Positions 49,124-58,204 of a stretch of DNA of 58,644 nucleotides are shown one piece after another. A program made the position numbers and the translations under genes. Source of the stretch: SVQP01 sp045603085 (GTDB taxonomy: Bacteria > Bacillota > Clostridia > Oscillospirales > CAG-272); contig JAZULL010000136.1 in the NCBI GenBank assembly GCA_045603085.1, positions 1 to 58,644 on the forward strand, written 5' to 3'. The first letter of the stretch is position 1. The number at the start of each line of letters is the position of its first letter. The notes under the pieces were generated by a model. The model did no database searches and was not told the DNA's origin. It saw only the letters and a program-made list of their open reading frames with translations.

Positions 49124-50488
49124 ATGCAACAGAACAAGGAATTTTTGGGCACAGCCCCCATCGGGCGATTGCTCTTCAAGCTGGCACTCCCAACCGTAGT
49201 GGCTCAGCTGGTCAACATGCTCTATAACGTAGTTGACCGCATCTATATCGGTCATATAGAGGGGTATGGCGACCTTGCGCTGACAGGCGTGGGCGTCTGC
49301 ATGCCCATTATTATGATTGTCTCTGCCTTTGCCGCGCTGGTCGGCTCGGGCGGCGCGCCGCGCGCATCAATTTTCATGGGCAAAAAGGACTATGAGAGCG
49401 CCGAGAAGATCTTAGGCGGCTGCTTTGGCCTGCAGATCATCATTTCGGTTTTGCTGACCGTGGCATTGCTGATCTGGAACCGCCCCCTGCTCCTGGCCTT
49501 TGGCGCGAGTGATAACACGATTGTCTACGCCACGGAGTATATGAGCGTATATGCTATCGGCACTATCTTCGTACAGCTGACGCTGGGAATGAACGCCTTT
49601 ATCTCGGCGCAGGGCTTTACCAAGACCTCGATGCTCTCGGTGGTCATCGGTGCGGCCTTCAACATCGTGCTTGACCCCGTTTTCATTTACGGCCTTGGCA
49701 TGGGCGTGCGCGGTGCGGCCATTGCCACCGTGATCTCGCAGGCGGCCTCGACTGTATGGATCTTGATCTTCCTTTGCGGCAAAAAGACGCATCTGCGTCT
49801 GCGCCCCAAGTACATGCTCCCCGTTCCCCGCATCATTCTCCCCTGTGTGGCACTTGGCACAGCCACCTTTGTCATGCAGGCCAGCGAGAGCGTGATCTCG
49901 GTCTGCTTCAATTCCTCACTGCTTGGGTACGGCGGCGACATTGCGGTAGGGGCGATGACCATTCTGACAAGCGTGATGCAATTCGCCATGCTCCCCATGC
50001 AGGGTGTGGCGCAGGGTGCGCAGCCGATCTTAAGCTACAACTACGGTGCCAAGCAGCCTGACCGCGTCAAAAAGACCTACAAGCTGCTGTTGATCACTTG
50101 CCTTTGCTATTCCGTAACGCTGTGGGTGCTGGTCATGCTGTTCCCGCAGGTGTTTGTCGGCATGTTTACCGCCGATGCTACACTTGCCGCATTTGCCACC
50201 AAGGCGTTGCGCATCTACTACGCGGGCATGGTGCTCTTCGGCATTCAGATCGCCTGCCAGATGACCTTTGTTTCTCTTGGCAACGCACCCTCCTCGGTCA
50301 TTGTGGCTGTCATGCGAAAGTTTGTGCTGCTGCTCCCGCTGATCTATATCATGCCGCACGTGGTGGCAGACCCCACCATGGGTGTCTATCTCGCCGAGCC
50401 GATTGCCGACGTGCTGGCCGTGACCTTTACGACAGTGCTGTTTATCTTTCAGTTCAGGAAAGCGATGAAAAAGATCGAAGCTCAATAA
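49124..50488 (+). CDS. MATE family efflux transporter
   Basis: The 454-residue protein has twelve predicted membrane helices in two MatE halves. It opens with the typical IGRLLFKLALPTVVAQLVNMLYNVVDRIYIGH. Other family features are GSGGAPRASIFMGKKDYESAEKILG, then LGMNAFISAQGFTKTSMLSVVIGAAFNIVLDPVFIY, and in the second half GVAQGAQPILSYNYGAKQPDRV. These exporters use a sodium or proton gradient to expel drugs or metabolites; the substrate cannot be predicted. It is a single-gene unit between terminators. Confidence 0.95.
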   Translation: MQQNKEFLGTAPIGRLLFKLALPTVVAQLVNMLYNVVDRIYIGHIEGYGDLALTGVGVCMPIIMIVSAFAALVGSGGAPRASIFMGKKDYESAEKILGGCFGLQIIISVLLTVALLIWNRPLLLAFGASDNTIVYATEYMSVYAIGTIFVQLTLGMNAFISAQGFTKTSMLSVVIGAAFNIVLDPVFIYGLGMGVRGAAIATVISQAASTVWILIFLCGKKTHLRLRPKYMLPVPRIILPCVALGTATFVMQASESVISVCFNSSLLGYGGDIAVGAMTILTSVMQFAMLPMQGVAQGAQPILSYNYGAKQPDRVKKTYKLLLITCLCYSVTLWVLVMLFPQVFVGMFTADATLAAFATKALRIYYAGMVLFGIQIACQMTFVSLGNAPSSVIVAVMRKFVLLLPLIYIMPHVVADPTMGVYLAEPIADVLAVTFTTVLFIFQFRKAMKKIEAQ

Positions 50489-50498
50489 ATGAACCACC

Positions 50499-50534
50499 AA
50501 AAAGGACGGATTTTTTCGAATCCGTCCTTTTTAT
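50499..50534. terminator. Bidirectional terminator between MATE and GH78 genes
   Basis: AAAAAGGACGGATT (50499-50512) pairs perfectly with AATCCGTCCTTTTT (50519-50532), giving T-rich tails in both directions for the two convergent genes. Confidence 0.92.
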
Positions 50535-52499
50535 TTAAAACTGAATTGACAATTTCCCATCCTCGGGAATCTCGTAGGTCTGCTTGCCCAGCACCAGCGT
50601 GCCGCCGCCGCGCGTGGCGGTAACGGTGCAGGTATGGGCATCCATGTAAACGTGCACGCTGTGTCCCTCGGGGAGCGGCACGGTGCCGTCGATCTTGCGG
50701 TACAGACCGCGGTCTGGATGGACGGTAAAGGTCTCATAGCCCACCGACGAAGGATAGACGCCAAGGCAATATCTGCCCAAGAGATAGATCGGTCCGCCGC
50801 CCCAGGCATGGCAGAGCGAGCAACCGTACTTCATGCCGTACATGCCATAGTGCTCGATTCCCTTTTGCTCTGGCAAATATTGCTCCCAGATCGAGGTTGC
50901 CCCCAAGGCGACCATGCCGCCCCAATAGGATTCGATCTTTTTCTGTGCCGTTTTGAGTCTGCCAATCATACAAAGCGCATTCAACTCGAAGAACTCAAAA
51001 TACGGCGTGGTGATGTGATTGACCGCATCGTTTTCAAGCACGCAGCGCACGATCTTTTGTGCACGTCTGTGCGACACAAAGCCGTACATAATGGCAAAGA
51101 TATTGGCATGTCTGGTCACGTTTTCGCGCCCCGTGGTGTGGCAATCGATAAACGCGCCGCGTTCTTCGCGCCAGTAATCCTTCATAATGCGCTTTTGCAG
51201 CGCGTCGGCGGCGGATTTGTGTGCCGTGCCGTCCTTGCCCACCAACGCGCACAGCTCCGCCATGCACTTATGGCATTGCCACAAGAGGATCTGCTCGGCA
51301 CAAAGTGGGCCGCCCTTGTCCATATCCGACCAGTCTATAAAGATCCAGTCGCCGTCGCGATAGCAAACGTAGCCATCCCCGTCAAGTCTGCCGACGATGA
51401 AATCGTAAAGCGCCTGCAGGCGGCCAAAGTAGATCTCAATAAATTGTTTGTCACCCGTGGCATAATAGTATTCGTATGCACCGATGATCAGGTACATGGA
51501 ATAATCGTTGATGGAATTGATATGCTGCTCGTAAGGCGGCTTGCCCAAAAGAGCGATAATGGTGCGCTTGGTGATCTCGGGATCGAAATACAGATATCTG
51601 TTGGCCATATACGACTGGTATGCGTCGCCCGACCAGCACCAGCGGTCGCGCTTGATGCCGTCAAGGAAAAACTCGCGCGAGTTGAGATGCAGGGTGTAGG
51701 CGCAAATATCCCATATTTTATTAACGTTCTTTTTGTTGCAGGAGAAGGTCGCAACGTCGTCAAGCGGCAGATATTCGTAATCCGCCCAAACCTGCAAGCC
51801 TTGGCCGCCCTGCACGCATACGTAACGGAAGGCGCGTCCGGGCAGGCGATATTCGGTCTGACCGCTCACGGTCTGCCTGATCAGCGCTTCGGCATGATCC
51901 AACGCCTCTTCCTTGGATTCGCCGTAGGTCACGCGGATGCACTCCGCCTCGTCCGCACCCGCAATACACAGATATGCATAGGTCTCGCGGCCAAAATCGT
52001 ACAGCGTTCCCTGCTCGGTCGCCGTGACCTTGACAGGGTCAAGATGCTCGTAGGAGAAGCGGAACACCTCGGGATCGTCCTCGGGCGAGGTATAGGCGGG
52101 TGTGCAGCCCACCGGCACGCGCTCGGTCACGATCATGTGATCGGCGATCCAGCTCTCGTTGGTTTTCAGATACTTACTGTCCACGTAAAGGCTGGGTAGC
52201 CCTTGGGTTGCCAGCAGGACTACCATGATATTGTGGTCGCCTGCCCCGATTTCAAGATCGGTATTGACCGGCAGACGCTTGTCGTCCACCATCACGTAAG
52301 CCTTGGCGCGCGTGACAAAGCGCACGGTGTCCGCGCCGTCCGCATGGTAGCTCTTGAAAAACCGCACGTTTGGATAGGGCGGCGACAGCTTCCAGAAGGT
52401 GGGATATTCGCACCCGTATTCCTCGCGCCGCGCGTGCAGAAGCATGCTGTGATACAGTTCAAAATCTCCGTGATACCAGATCCATTTTGCCTGACTCAT
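50535..52499 (-). CDS. Alpha-L-rhamnosidase-like protein (GH78)
   Basis: GH78 enzymes remove terminal alpha-L-rhamnose from pectins, saponins and flavonoid glycosides. The 654-residue protein has N-terminal beta domains (about 1-240), then the six-hairpin barrel with FFLDGIKRDRWCWSGDAYQ (about 275-295), the signature holding the general acid region. Further on are INSINDYSMYLIIGAYEYY, the Glu of GATSIWEQYLPEQKG and YGCSLCHAWGGGPIYLLGRY, then a C-terminal beta domain. There is no signal peptide, so it works on imported oligosaccharides. TTTTGGAGG precedes the ATG, and the gene has its own promoter divergent from two DUF4832-type genes. Confidence 0.88.
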   Translation of the reverse strand: MSQAKWIWYHGDFELYHSMLLHARREEYGCEYPTFWKLSPPYPNVRFFKSYHADGADTVRFVTRAKAYVMVDDKRLPVNTDLEIGAGDHNIMVVLLATQGLPSLYVDSKYLKTNESWIADHMIVTERVPVGCTPAYTSPEDDPEVFRFSYEHLDPVKVTATEQGTLYDFGRETYAYLCIAGADEAECIRVTYGESKEEALDHAEALIRQTVSGQTEYRLPGRAFRYVCVQGGQGLQVWADYEYLPLDDVATFSCNKKNVNKIWDICAYTLHLNSREFFLDGIKRDRWCWSGDAYQSYMANRYLYFDPEITKRTIIALLGKPPYEQHINSINDYSMYLIIGAYEYYYATGDKQFIEIYFGRLQALYDFIVGRLDGDGYVCYRDGDWIFIDWSDMDKGGPLCAEQILLWQCHKCMAELCALVGKDGTAHKSAADALQKRIMKDYWREERGAFIDCHTTGRENVTRHANIFAIMYGFVSHRRAQKIVRCVLENDAVNHITTPYFEFFELNALCMIGRLKTAQKKIESYWGGMVALGATSIWEQYLPEQKGIEHYGMYGMKYGCSLCHAWGGGPIYLLGRYCLGVYPSSVGYETFTVHPDRGLYRKIDGTVPLPEGHSVHVYMDAHTCTVTATRGGGTLVLGKQTYEIPEDGKLSIQF

Positions 52500-52525
52500 A
52501 GGTGACCTCCAAAAGCGTTTTTTTA

Positions 52526-52554
52526 ATTATATCATAAATCCCTGTCAATGACAA
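52526..52554 (-). promoter_or_regulatory. Promoter of the GH78 gene
   Basis: On the minus strand TTGTCA (52549-52554) and TATAAT (52526-52531) have a 17-bp spacer. Confidence 0.75.
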
Positions 52555-52572
52555 GAGATATGGCTGCTTTTC

Positions 52573-52601
52573 TTGACAACTCCCCTTTGCTGTGGTATTA
52601 T
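52573..52601 (+). promoter_or_regulatory. Promoter of the DUF4832 pair
   Basis: TTGACA (52573-52578) and TATTAT (52596-52601) have a 17-bp spacer. It is divergent from the GH78 promoter. Confidence 0.75.
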
Positions 52602-52638
52602 AAAAATTACAAAAACCCCGAAAAGGAGGCTTTTTCCT

Positions 52639-54075
52639 ATGTCCGATTTCCCGAATATTATTGACGTTCCCGGCGGCAAGGAAGTACAGACCATGTGCTT
52701 CATGACCGACAAAAAATTCGAGCGCAAAAACTACGTTGACCTACGGCTTTTAGTAGACGACAAGACCGTACTGCGCAACCCGCACAAGGGCTGGTTCTGG
52801 CACTACATCGACAACGGCTACGGACGCCCCGCTTACCGCGAGGCACACGATCCGGATGACGATCTTGCCGATTTCCCCGGCCTTAATCACCTTTACCTGC
52901 GCTTTGACTGGGGCGACGTGGAAAAGACCGAGGGCATTTACGATTTTTCTTATCTTGACGGGATCATGGAAACGTGGGGCGCGCGCGGCTATCGCTTCTC
53001 GCTTCGCGTTTGCACCTACGAGGGCGCGGCCGAGCTCAACTACGCCACTCCCGCCTACGTGTACGAGAAGGGTGCGCGGTGCTATCTGTTGGAGAGTGGA
53101 AAGATCCAACCCGATTTCGGCGATCCCATTTTCCTTGCATGCTTGGAGAGATTCATGCAGGCCTTGGGCGAAAAATACAACGGCGACCCGAGGATCGAGT
53201 GCATCGATATCGGCACGCTGGGCACTTGGGGCGAGGGGCACACGGTAGAGGGTGACGGTCGCATTTATCCGCTTGACGTGGTCAAGGCGCACTTTGACCT
53301 GCATGCCCGCTACTTCCCCGACACGCCGGTACTGTGTAACGACGACCACATCGCAAGCCGCTTTGCCAACGGGCAGGGCGAGGTGCAAGAGATGCTGGAC
53401 TATGCCGCCGCATGCGGCTTTGGCGTGCAGGACGATTCCATTTGCTGTGACTATTACTACCAAATGAACGACTACGACACCATGCGCGCCCCTTGGGCAT
53501 TCGAGCGGCTTTCCCCCAATGCCCCAAATGCCATTGAGATGGCGCACTACACCTACATCAAGCCGCGCTATGAATCCTATTTTCGCGACGGTCTTACTGC
53601 CATGGAATCCTTCAAGCGCGCCCGCGCTACCTTTGCGGGATTTCATGGCTATCCCCGCCGGTGGCTGGAGAACGAATACTATCTGACCGAATACTGCGCC
53701 AACCGCCTTGGATACTGGTATTTTATCACGGGTGCGGCCATTCCCGAGCTGACCGATACCGCCTATAACCAAATCGAGCTCGACGTGGAAAACCGTGGCT
53801 GGGCGGCGGCTTACCGCAAATTTGACCTGCGCCTGTGCCTGCGCGGCCAGGGTGGTAGCTTTGTCATCCCCACAGATACCGACAACCGCACCTGGCAGCC
53901 CGACACTCCCCTGACGCTGCATCTGCGCGTAGATGCCCGCGGCGTGCCCGAGGGCGACTACGACCTCTGCATCGGCATGTTTGAGAGGGACACTCCCATC
54001 AGGCTCGGCATCAAGCAGGACGTCCTTGAGGACAACTATTACAAGATCGCGCGCACCCACGTGCGCAGCATTTGA
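52639..54075 (+). CDS. DUF4832-type glycosidase-like protein, copy 1
   Basis: The 478-residue cytosolic protein has a TIM-barrel-like N-terminal part with NPHKGWFWHYIDNGYG, LYLRFDWGDVEKTEG, YRFSLRVCTYEG and IDIGTLGTWGEGH (the Glu is a candidate catalytic residue), then AGFHGYPRRWLENEYYLTEYCANRLGYW. A C-terminal beta-sandwich follows (about 385-475, VENRGWAAAYRKFDLRL). This architecture matches DUF4832 proteins, which resemble GH42/GH5-type glycosidases; no activity is established to my knowledge. AAAAGGAGG precedes the ATG at 52639, and upstream in-frame codons fall in the promoter. A close paralogue follows after 14 nt. Confidence 0.75.
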   Translation: MSDFPNIIDVPGGKEVQTMCFMTDKKFERKNYVDLRLLVDDKTVLRNPHKGWFWHYIDNGYGRPAYREAHDPDDDLADFPGLNHLYLRFDWGDVEKTEGIYDFSYLDGIMETWGARGYRFSLRVCTYEGAAELNYATPAYVYEKGARCYLLESGKIQPDFGDPIFLACLERFMQALGEKYNGDPRIECIDIGTLGTWGEGHTVEGDGRIYPLDVVKAHFDLHARYFPDTPVLCNDDHIASRFANGQGEVQEMLDYAAACGFGVQDDSICCDYYYQMNDYDTMRAPWAFERLSPNAPNAIEMAHYTYIKPRYESYFRDGLTAMESFKRARATFAGFHGYPRRWLENEYYLTEYCANRLGYWYFITGAAIPELTDTAYNQIELDVENRGWAAAYRKFDLRLCLRGQGGSFVIPTDTDNRTWQPDTPLTLHLRVDARGVPEGDYDLCIGMFERDTPIRLGIKQDVLEDNYYKIARTHVRSI

Positions 54076-54089
54076 AAGGAGCCGAGGAC

Positions 54090-55538
54090 ATGAAGGACAA
54101 GCTTTATCCAAATCTGCAGCCCGCTCCCGCGCCCGACGGCTGCCAGACGCTATGCGGCACGTTTGACAATCCCCTGACGCGCCCCGATTTTATCGATCTG
54201 CGCCCCTATACCGATGACAAGACTGTGCTCAAAAATCCCCACAAGGGCTGGTTCTGGCACTACATTGACAACGGCTACGGCCGCGAAAACTACCGCCACC
54301 CGCACCACGCCGACCCCGCCGACGATCTTTCCGACTTCCCCGGCCTCAATCACCTCTACCTGCGCTTTGACTGGGGTGACGTGGAGAAGGCCGAGGGCGT
54401 TTACGACTTTTCCTATCTTGACGAGATTATGGCGCTCTGGGGGCCGCGCGGCTACACCTTCTCGCTTCGCGTTTGCTCCTACGAGGGAGACCCCAATCTC
54501 AACTACGCCACGCCCGCATACGTCTATGAAAAGGGCGCGCGCGGCTACCGCATGCCCTCGGGTGCGATCCAGCCCGACTACGGCGATCCCATCTTCCTTG
54601 CATGCTTGGAAAAGTTCATGCAGGTGCTGGGTGCTAAATTCAACGGCGACCCCAGAATCGAGTGCATTGACGTGGGCACCATGGGCACGTGGGGCGAGGG
54701 ACACACCGCAGCCGATGCCGACGGCGTGATCTACCCCACCTGGGTGACCAAAAAGCACTTTGACCTGCACACCAAATACTTCCCCGACACCCCCGTGCTG
54801 TGTAACGACGACCACATCTGCAGTCGCATCGCGCACGGACAGGACGAGGTGCAGCAGATTCTCGACTACGCCTACGAGCGCGGCCTTGGCATTCAGGACG
54901 ACTCGGTTTGCTGTAACTACTACACCCAGGTCAACGACTACGACACGCTCCGCGCACCTTGGGCATTTGATAAGCTGGCGCAAAATGCGCCTGCCGCCAT
55001 TGAGATGGAGCATTACGGCTACGTGCACGCACACAACGACCATTTCCGCGACGGCTTGACCGCCATTGAGGCCTTCAAACGCACCCACGCCACCTTTGCA
55101 GGCTTCCACGGCTATCCCCGCGATTGGCTGAAAAACGAATATTATCTGACCGAATACTGCGCCAACCGCCTTGGATACTGGTACTTTGTCACGGGTGCTG
55201 CCGTGCCTGCCCTGCGCCGCTCGGCGCACAATATCATTACGCTGGACGTACAAAACCGCGGCTGGGCGCGCGCTTACCGCAAATTCGATCTGAAGATCAG
55301 GTTACGCAGTGAGGACGGCAAGGACTATATCCTTGACACCGATGCCGACAACCGCACCTGGCTGTCCGACCAAAAGCAGACCGTGACCCTGCGCCCCGAC
55401 TGCCGCGACGTCCCGCCCGGCAAGTATTCCCTTGCCATCGGCATGTTCGAGGGCAAGACCCCCATCAAATTTGCTCTCAAACAAGAGATCTTCGACGGCG
55501 GGTTCTATACCGTAGCCAAGGGCGTGACAGTATTTTAA
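54090..55538 (+). CDS. DUF4832-type glycosidase-like protein, copy 2
   Basis: The 482-residue paralogue is very similar to the preceding gene along its whole length: KNPHKGWFWHYIDNGYG, LYLRFDWGDVEKAEG, IDVGTMGTWGEGH, and AGFHGYPRDWLKNEYYLTEY. The N-terminal 30 residues and the C-terminal beta-sandwich (VQNRGWARAYRKFDLKIRL) differ most. The ATG at 54090 follows AAAGGAG; an upstream in-frame TTG overlaps the previous stop. Both copies keep the candidate catalytic Glu, so neither is an obvious pseudogene. They may act on related but different oligosaccharides together with the divergent rhamnosidase. Confidence 0.75.
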   Translation: MKDKLYPNLQPAPAPDGCQTLCGTFDNPLTRPDFIDLRPYTDDKTVLKNPHKGWFWHYIDNGYGRENYRHPHHADPADDLSDFPGLNHLYLRFDWGDVEKAEGVYDFSYLDEIMALWGPRGYTFSLRVCSYEGDPNLNYATPAYVYEKGARGYRMPSGAIQPDYGDPIFLACLEKFMQVLGAKFNGDPRIECIDVGTMGTWGEGHTAADADGVIYPTWVTKKHFDLHTKYFPDTPVLCNDDHICSRIAHGQDEVQQILDYAYERGLGIQDDSVCCNYYTQVNDYDTLRAPWAFDKLAQNAPAAIEMEHYGYVHAHNDHFRDGLTAIEAFKRTHATFAGFHGYPRDWLKNEYYLTEYCANRLGYWYFVTGAAVPALRRSAHNIITLDVQNRGWARAYRKFDLKIRLRSEDGKDYILDTDADNRTWLSDQKQTVTLRPDCRDVPPGKYSLAIGMFEGKTPIKFALKQEIFDGGFYTVAKGVTVF

Positions 55539-55553
55539 TTCACACAATATACC

Positions 55554-55600
55554 GTAGGGGAGGACTATTGGCAAGCAAATTTATCCTCCCCTACAAAAAT
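55554..55600 (+). terminator. Hairpin after the DUF4832 pair, possible repeat-derived element
   Basis: GTAGGGGAGGA (55554-55564) pairs perfectly with TCCTCCCCTAC (55584-55594) around a 19-nt loop. The tail is A-rich with a T run only further on, so termination is plausible but not canonical. Confidence 0.5.
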
Positions 55601-55695
55601 TTATGACTTTTTTCAAAAATCCTTACAGTTCCCCTGCATTTTTGTTGTCTGTATAGGTGAAGGGACCTTTCAAATCTGACCCAAGGAGGTGCGAC

Positions 55696-56280
55696 ATGGC
55701 AAAATATCAATCACCCGTTTTGCGCGATGACGACATTATTGAGCTTTACTGGCAGCGCGACGAGCGCGCTATCGAACAGACCGATACCAAATACCGCGCG
55801 CGGCTGATGAGTGTTGCCCGAGGTATCCTGCACGACCTGCAGGACAGCGAGGAATGCGTCAATGACACGTACGTTTGCGCATGGAATTCCATTCCGCCCG
55901 CAAGGCCGACCTATCTGCAGGCATTTCTGGTTGCCATCACGCGCCGCGGTGCACTCAATCGCTACAAAGCCGCCAAGAGGAAAAAGCGCGTGCCGAGCGA
56001 GCTGACCTCTTCCCTTTCCGACCTTGACGAGCTGCTCTCGGATACCGACGATTTTTATACCGAGAGTCAGACAAGGGCGCTGACCGAGCTTATCGAGAAC
56101 TTTATCTCGGAGCTTCCCGAGCGCCGCATGCTGGTCTTTATGGGCAGATACTACGCCGCGAAATCCGTGCGCGAGCTTGCAGAGCTGCTTGGCTGTAGCG
56201 AATCCACCGTCAACAAAGAAATTGCCGCCATCAAGCGCGAGCTGCGGCAGGCACTGGAAAACGAGGGGTACACAATATGA
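55696..56280 (+). CDS. ECF-type RNA polymerase sigma factor
   Basis: The 194-residue protein has sigma region 2 (about 12-85, QTDTKYRARLMSVARGILHD, DSEECVNDTYVCAWNSIPP, LQAFLVAITRRGALN) and region 4 (about 130-190, ERRMLVFMGRYYAAKSVRELAELLGCSESTVNKEIAAIKRELRQ). Such factors redirect RNA polymerase on an envelope signal. CAAGGAGG lies ahead of the ATG. Its stop overlaps the start of the next gene (ATGA), which encodes a membrane protein with a large outer domain, the usual partner layout. The leader (TTACAGTT and GTCTGTAT near 55623-55654) could be an ECF-type autoregulated promoter. Confidence 0.9.
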   Translation: MAKYQSPVLRDDDIIELYWQRDERAIEQTDTKYRARLMSVARGILHDLQDSEECVNDTYVCAWNSIPPARPTYLQAFLVAITRRGALNRYKAAKRKKRVPSELTSSLSDLDELLSDTDDFYTESQTRALTELIENFISELPERRMLVFMGRYYAAKSVRELAELLGCSESTVNKEIAAIKRELRQALENEGYTI

Positions 56281-58124
56281 TCAATAAAAATCAATTTTCG
56301 GACGCGATGAGCGGCCTTGACGTCGAGACCGTCGAGCGTTATCTGCGTGCCGAGCAGGCATGCCTGCAAAAAAAGGCCAAGCGCCGCCGCACCCGTATCT
56401 TTACCGCGCTTGCGGCCGCGGTTTTGGCACTTGCCATGCTGGCCGGCTTTACTATCATTCCGTTCATTCCAAAAACCTATGATCTGAACTACGAATTTCC
56501 TAAGCACCAATTTGCCAACACAAACACCAAGGTATTTTTCGTTACCGAGGACGGCGAAATACAAAGTCAGCGCGTCAAGCTTCCCGACACCGAAAACAAC
56601 GTGTTTCTGACCTGGAAGCACCTTAACACGGTAGGCGACGAGGTACAGCTGCTTGATTACACCGTGCATGTAGAGGAGGACGCGAACACCGCCGTCGTTC
56701 CCAATACCTTGTGGGATTATCTTGTGATGCAGGTAATGGGCCGGACAGACGGAGAGAAAACCGTAACCGCCACGCTCTCGGCGCAGATCACGTCCTATGA
56801 AAACTACGACGCGTTGATCGAATCTCTGATTCAGACCATCGCCAAGTATGCAGGCATTCCCACCGAGCAGGTGAAAATTCTGATTGAGGGCGAGCAGATC
56901 GTCATCCCCGGCGTTTCCGGCCGCCTGCAATTCTCGCACAGCCTGATGGACGGAAATGCTATGGCTGTTGTGGGCTCTACGCTGGATATCACGGTCACCA
57001 TGACCAATATTTCGCTTGAGGATATCGAATTCACCGGCTCGTGGGGCGAGTTTGTGCCCGGTGCCATTCTGACCATGGGCAACACCGCCGTCATCACGCA
57101 CGAGCCCTACGACGTCACGCAGGAATACCAAAAATACACCCTCGCTCCGGGCGAGAGCCGCGAAATGACCTACACCTTCCTCATTCCCGAGAGTGCTACG
57201 TGCGGCGAATACGACCTGCGCGTGTCGTTTGGCGAGGACAGCTTTACCTTTGAAAAGGCTGTGCACGTCGTTGGGTTTGGGTATGTTTATGATGCTTCCA
57301 CCGCGTTTGCCGAGTTCTTGAACCAACACGGCTTTGCAACGGCGGATCCCGAAGAATTCAAGACAGCTGTCGGCAACCTCTCCTACCAAGGCACCAATCT
57401 CTTTGATCTGATGTGTGAAGCAGACGTTGAATCGATGCCCGATTATAGCAACGAGATCTGGTCGGGAGATCTGTTTGATTACCAATGCTCAATTTACAGC
57501 CCACTGGGCGTACAATTCTCCTACACGAACAGTTTTACAGCAAGAGCTCTGCCGGACAACATGACCCTGCCGCACGGCATTACCCCCGAGGACACGCTGG
57601 TCGAGGCGCTTTGCAAAATGGGATACATCGAGGAGCAAGCGCAGAAGATACTGCAGGAGCGAAAGAACGTCATCTTTATAAGCAACCCCTTATCCAGCGT
57701 TGCAACCCTCTTTGTGAATTTCGGTTCGGTTAATTTCATGGGAAAGAGCAATATCGATATCACTTATCAATACGGAAATCAGAGCATGACGCTTCGCTAT
57801 ACGCAGGACGGACAGTCCTTTGAAAAACTGCTGATCGAAACCCAGGCATCCGACTCATGGCAAGTCACTTTCACGAGCTGCAAATTCATGGAATTTGAAT
57901 TCTCACTTTCCGAACAGCAGCTCGTCACGCTTATGCAAATGCTTACCCGTGCCGAGGTCGCGTATGATACTGTAGATTTGATATGTGACAGCACGTGCCT
58001 GATCAACGGTCAAGGCTATTCCTACGATACCACCGAAGGGCTGTTCTGCGGCAACGGTCAAACCTTGATTCTTACCGAGCAGGATCGCGAAGCGTTCAAT
58101 CAGCTCCTTGACCAAATTCAATAA
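56277..58124 (+). CDS. Single-pass membrane protein, probable anti-sigma factor
   Basis: The 615-residue protein has a cytoplasmic N-terminus of about 40 residues (DVETVERYLRAEQACLQKKAKRRR). One membrane helix follows (about 42-66), then an external region of about 550 residues rich in beta strands. The external part includes an Ig-like stretch (about 220-335, AMAVVGSTLDITVTMTNISL .. APGESREMTYTFLIP). Coupling by overlap with the ECF sigma gene suggests that the short inner segment holds the sigma factor and the outer region senses. No zinc-binding anti-sigma motif (HxxxCxxC) is present, so assignment rests on position and topology. Confidence 0.75.
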   Translation: MINKNQFSDAMSGLDVETVERYLRAEQACLQKKAKRRRTRIFTALAAAVLALAMLAGFTIIPFIPKTYDLNYEFPKHQFANTNTKVFFVTEDGEIQSQRVKLPDTENNVFLTWKHLNTVGDEVQLLDYTVHVEEDANTAVVPNTLWDYLVMQVMGRTDGEKTVTATLSAQITSYENYDALIESLIQTIAKYAGIPTEQVKILIEGEQIVIPGVSGRLQFSHSLMDGNAMAVVGSTLDITVTMTNISLEDIEFTGSWGEFVPGAILTMGNTAVITHEPYDVTQEYQKYTLAPGESREMTYTFLIPESATCGEYDLRVSFGEDSFTFEKAVHVVGFGYVYDASTAFAEFLNQHGFATADPEEFKTAVGNLSYQGTNLFDLMCEADVESMPDYSNEIWSGDLFDYQCSIYSPLGVQFSYTNSFTARALPDNMTLPHGITPEDTLVEALCKMGYIEEQAQKILQERKNVIFISNPLSSVATLFVNFGSVNFMGKSNIDITYQYGNQSMTLRYTQDGQSFEKLLIETQASDSWQVTFTSCKFMEFEFSLSEQQLVTLMQMLTRAEVAYDTVDLICDSTCLINGQGYSYDTTEGLFCGNGQTLILTEQDREAFNQLLDQIQ

Positions 58125-58131
58125 TAAACAC

Positions 58132-58161
58132 AGAAAAACCGCTCTTTCGAGCGGTTTTTCT
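58132..58161. terminator. Terminator after the sigma/anti-sigma operon
   Basis: AGAAAAACCGCT pairs perfectly with AGCGGTTTTTCT around a 6-nt loop, with T-rich arms in both directions. Confidence 0.88.
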
Positions 58162-58168
58162 ACCTCAA

Positions 58169-58204
58169 TTATTCATTATTCATTTTTCATTCTTCATTAT
58201 TCAT
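58169..58204. repeat. Short ATTCAT direct repeats
   Basis: Five near-copies of (T)ATTCAT lie in a row in the convergent intergenic space; the last overlaps the stop of the MFS gene. No function is evident. Confidence 0.5.

Noticed and set aside
58169..58204. A possible CRISPR-like or MITE repeat
   Set aside because: The ATTCAT units are six to eight bases and directly adjacent, with no spacers, terminal inverted repeats or target duplications.
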